Assembly: GCF_900187965.1 (NCBI RefSeq)
Contig: NZ_FZNL01000002.1
Coordinates: 62,001-126,000, forward strand
DNA: 64,000 nucleotides
Origin: Flavobacterium sp. ov086
GTDB taxonomy: Bacteria > Bacteroidota > Bacteroidia > Flavobacteriales > Flavobacteriaceae
Direction of reading: 5' to 3'
The notes beneath the pieces were generated by a model. It was given only the letters and a program-made list of their open reading frames with translations, had not been told where the DNA came from and did no database searches. Every line of letters starts with the position of its first letter. The stretch's first letter is position 1. Made by a program: the position numbers and the translations under genes. Shown here one piece after another: positions 61,780 through 64,000 of the stretch.

Positions 61780-63942
61780 ATGACACCAATAAAAAAGACT
61801 TTTTTCAAATCCATTTTACTCCTTTTTGCAGTTTGTTGGTCTGGTTCGGCTCAAAAGGACTATAAATTATGGTTGCAATACAATAAAATTACTGACGCAG
61901 ACTTAGCAGGAGAGTATCTTTTTAATATTCAAGGAATTGCTTCTTTTGAAAATTCAGAGACTATAAAAATTGCCTGCGCAGAATTACAATTAGGTTTGGG
62001 TGAGATGTTAGGAAAGAAATTTGAAAACAAATCAATAATTGAGAGAGATCACAATATTATTATTGGTTCTAAAGAGTCGCTTGGTCCTGAAATTCAAAAA
62101 GAAATCGGGAGTTTTGATTCGATAAATAAAGAAGGTTTCATTATTAAATCAGTTTCCTTAAAAAACAAGAAGCAAATTATCATTACCGGAAAAAGTGATG
62201 TTGGGGTTTTATACGGCGTTTACAGTTTTCTGAGATTAATGCAAACCAATAAATCGATCACAAATTTGAATATTATCGATTCACCAAAGACAAATATCAG
62301 GATATTGAATCATTGGGATAATTTAGACAGAACTGTTGAGCGTGGTTATGCCGGTTTTTCGTTATGGAATTGGCAAAAATTACCAGATTTTATCGATCAG
62401 CGATATATAGATTATGCCAGAGCAAATGCCTCAATCGGGATTAACGGAACAGTTTTGACCAACGTAAATGCAAATGCGTTGATCTTAACTCCTCAATATT
62501 TAGAGAAGGTAGAAGCTTTAGCTCATGCATTTCGTCCTTATGGAATAAAAGTATATTTAACTGCCCGTTTTTCGGCACCTATTGAAATTGGCGGTTTAAA
62601 AACAGCCGATCCAAAAGACACCCAAGTAGCCAATTGGTGGAAACAGAAAGCAAAAGAGATTTATAAAAGAATTCCGGATTTTGGAGGATTTCTGGTAAAA
62701 GCAAATTCTGAAGGACAACCCGGACCTCAAAATTACGGTAGAGATCATGTCGACGGAGCTAATATGCTAGCCGATGCCGTAGCGCCTTTTGGAGGCGTGA
62801 TTATGTGGAGAGCATTTGTATATTCTGAACATGATGTAAATGACAGGGCAAAACAGGCTTACGCCGAATTTCAGCCATATGACGGAAAATTTAAAGACAA
62901 TGTGATTGTTCAGGTAAAAAATGGCGCAATAGATTTTCAGCCCAGAGAACCTTTTCATCCTTTATTTGGCGCAATGCCAAAAACGCCAATAATGATGGAA
63001 TTTCAAATCACGCAGGAATATTTAGGTTTTAGTACACACTTGGTTTTTCTGCCAAAACTATTTCAGGAAGTTTTAGAATCGGATACCTATCAAAAAGGAA
63101 AAGGTTCAACGGTTGCCAAAGTAATTGACGGATCTTTAAGCCCGCAGAAGCTTACCGGAATTGCAGGAGTTTCGAATATAGGCAATGATCTCAACTGGAC
63201 CGGACATCCTTTTGCACAGGCAAATTGGTATGGCTTTGGGAGATTAGCATGGGACCCTTATTTAAATTCGAAAGTAATTGCTGATGAATGGTTGCGATGT
63301 ACTTTTTCGAACAATGAAAACTTCATTAAACCGGTCAAGGAAATAATGATGAAGTCAAGAGAAGCGGTTGTAAATTACATGGCACCGCTTGGTTTGCATC
63401 ATATTATGGATACTGGGCATCATTATGGTCCGGGACCGTGGGTTTCTAATTTATCAAGACCAGAATGGAATCCAACTTATTATCACAAAGCTGATAAAAA
63501 CGGAATTGGTTTTGACAGATCAAAAACAGGAACAAATGCCACAAGTCAATATGCATCAGAAGTAGAGAAGGTTTTTGATAATCTCGAAACGTGCCCTGAA
63601 CAGGATTTATTATGGTTTCATCATGTTCCCTGGGATTACAAATTAAAAAATGGTCAGACACTTTGGAACGGTTTGGCTTTAAAATACCAAGAAGGTGTAA
63701 ATCAGGTTCAGGAAATGCAAAACACTTGGAATAAAACAGAAAAATATGTTGATAGCGAACGTTTTAAAGAAGTGCAAATGTTACTGGAAATTCAATATAA
63801 AGAAGCAAAATGGTGGCGAGATGCCTGTTTGCTATATTTTCAGCAATATTCGGGTAAAGAATTACCGGTTGGAGTAGAAAAACCAACACAAACTTTAGAG
63901 TATTTCAAATCATTAAAATTTCCGTTTGCACCTGGAAATTAA
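61780..63942 (+). CDS. GH67 alpha-glucuronidase
   Basis: This 720-residue exported enzyme removes 4-O-methylglucuronic acid from the end of xylo-oligosaccharides. A signal peptide is present (SILLLFAVCWSGSAQ). An N-terminal beta domain (about 25-165) leads into a TIM barrel. Comparing spacing with Cellvibrio GlcA67A (as recalled, Glu292, Asp365, Glu393), the matching residues here are Glu311 (KANSEGQPGP), Asp385 (NGAIDFQPREP) and Glu413 (ITQEYLG). The C-terminal helical domain contains HHVPWDYKLKNGQTLW. It fits with the GH10 xylanase in the window. The SDR gene starts 19 nt downstream. Confidence 0.95.
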   Translation: MTPIKKTFFKSILLLFAVCWSGSAQKDYKLWLQYNKITDADLAGEYLFNIQGIASFENSETIKIACAELQLGLGEMLGKKFENKSIIERDHNIIIGSKESLGPEIQKEIGSFDSINKEGFIIKSVSLKNKKQIIITGKSDVGVLYGVYSFLRLMQTNKSITNLNIIDSPKTNIRILNHWDNLDRTVERGYAGFSLWNWQKLPDFIDQRYIDYARANASIGINGTVLTNVNANALILTPQYLEKVEALAHAFRPYGIKVYLTARFSAPIEIGGLKTADPKDTQVANWWKQKAKEIYKRIPDFGGFLVKANSEGQPGPQNYGRDHVDGANMLADAVAPFGGVIMWRAFVYSEHDVNDRAKQAYAEFQPYDGKFKDNVIVQVKNGAIDFQPREPFHPLFGAMPKTPIMMEFQITQEYLGFSTHLVFLPKLFQEVLESDTYQKGKGSTVAKVIDGSLSPQKLTGIAGVSNIGNDLNWTGHPFAQANWYGFGRLAWDPYLNSKVIADEWLRCTFSNNENFIKPVKEIMMKSREAVVNYMAPLGLHHIMDTGHHYGPGPWVSNLSRPEWNPTYYHKADKNGIGFDRSKTGTNATSQYASEVEKVFDNLETCPEQDLLWFHHVPWDYKLKNGQTLWNGLALKYQEGVNQVQEMQNTWNKTEKYVDSERFKEVQMLLEIQYKEAKWWRDACLLYFQQYSGKELPVGVEKPTQTLEYFKSLKFPFAPGN

Positions 63943-63961
63943 TTATATAAAAGAAAGCAAT

Positions 63962-64000
63962 ATGAATACAAAAACCGCAATTGTAACCGGAGGAAATTCA
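63962..64000 (+). CDS. SDR-family oxidoreductase, N-terminal fragment (continues past window)
   Basis: Only 13 codons are present: MNTKTAIVTGGNS, the first strand and start of the glycine-rich NAD(P)-binding loop of short-chain dehydrogenases. It begins 19 nt after the GH67 stop and is probably in the same operon. D-mannonate (fructuronate) oxidoreductases of this type are often found beside GH67, but the fragment is too short to say. Confidence 0.6.
   Translation, partial: MNTKTAIVTGGNS

Overview
The window looks like a Flavobacterium-type chromosome (Bacteroidota, Flavobacteriia). It is AT-rich and carries two SusC/SusD pairs, a one-protein hybrid two-component sensor, many lipoproteins with a Cys at about residue 19-25, type IX secretion (T9SS) C-terminal domains, and promoters resembling the Bacteroidota -7 box TAnnTTTG. 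No tRNA, rRNA, CRISPR array or intact insertion sequence was seen.

Region 1 (1-9340, + strand) is most of a fructan (probably levan) utilisation operon: the 3' end of a GH32 gene, susC, susD, a surface glycan-binding lipoprotein, a surface GH32 lipoprotein and a PfkB fructokinase, closed by a terminator. Gene order resembles the Bacteroides thetaiotaomicron levan locus. Region 2 (9341-17184) holds a phosphoesterase-family phospholipase C-like gene, an intergenic palindrome-rich repeat block, corA, a T9SS-sorted subtilase and an M57 metalloprotease lipoprotein.

Region 3 (17184-24970, - strand) is a stress/detoxification region: a YegP-type protein, an MhqO-like VOC dioxygenase, a small cupin-like protein coupled to an MhqD-like hydrolase, and a run of genes (chloroperoxidase-like hydrolase, small protein, YtcJ-like amidohydrolase, DoxX, DUF1275, GNAT). 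The dioxygenase gene and the hydrolase-led run share an almost identical promoter/operator with a TTAATCTAGATTAA palindrome at identical spacing from a TAnnTTTG box.

Region 4 (25490-41730, - strand) is a second polysaccharide locus: susC, susD, IPT-domain glycan-binding protein, GH10 xylanase, GH16, a hybrid two-component regulator and a GH3 enzyme. A conserved 27-bp element lies exactly 31 nt upstream of near-consensus -7 boxes at both susC and GH3 and is a candidate binding site of the hybrid regulator. At the right end (60257-64000) a LacI-type regulator, a GH67 alpha-glucuronidase and the start of an SDR gene form a glucuronoxylan-linked unit with LacI-like operators.

Region 5 (41883-60037) is mixed: a low-complexity secreted protein, a decayed outer-membrane barrel gene, a histidine kinase/response regulator pair followed by a stand-alone MreB paralogue, a four-gene LytTR/LytS/small protein/outer-membrane protein operon, a DUF1826-like gene, a very large T9SS-secreted nuclease with HYR domains, a DUF1772 gene interrupted by an in-frame TGA, an AHSA1-type protein and a full-length pyruvate carboxylase.

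I found no wholly new system. The points most worth following are the two shared promoter/operator pairs, the TGA-interrupted DUF1772 gene, and the mreB paralogue beside a two-component system.
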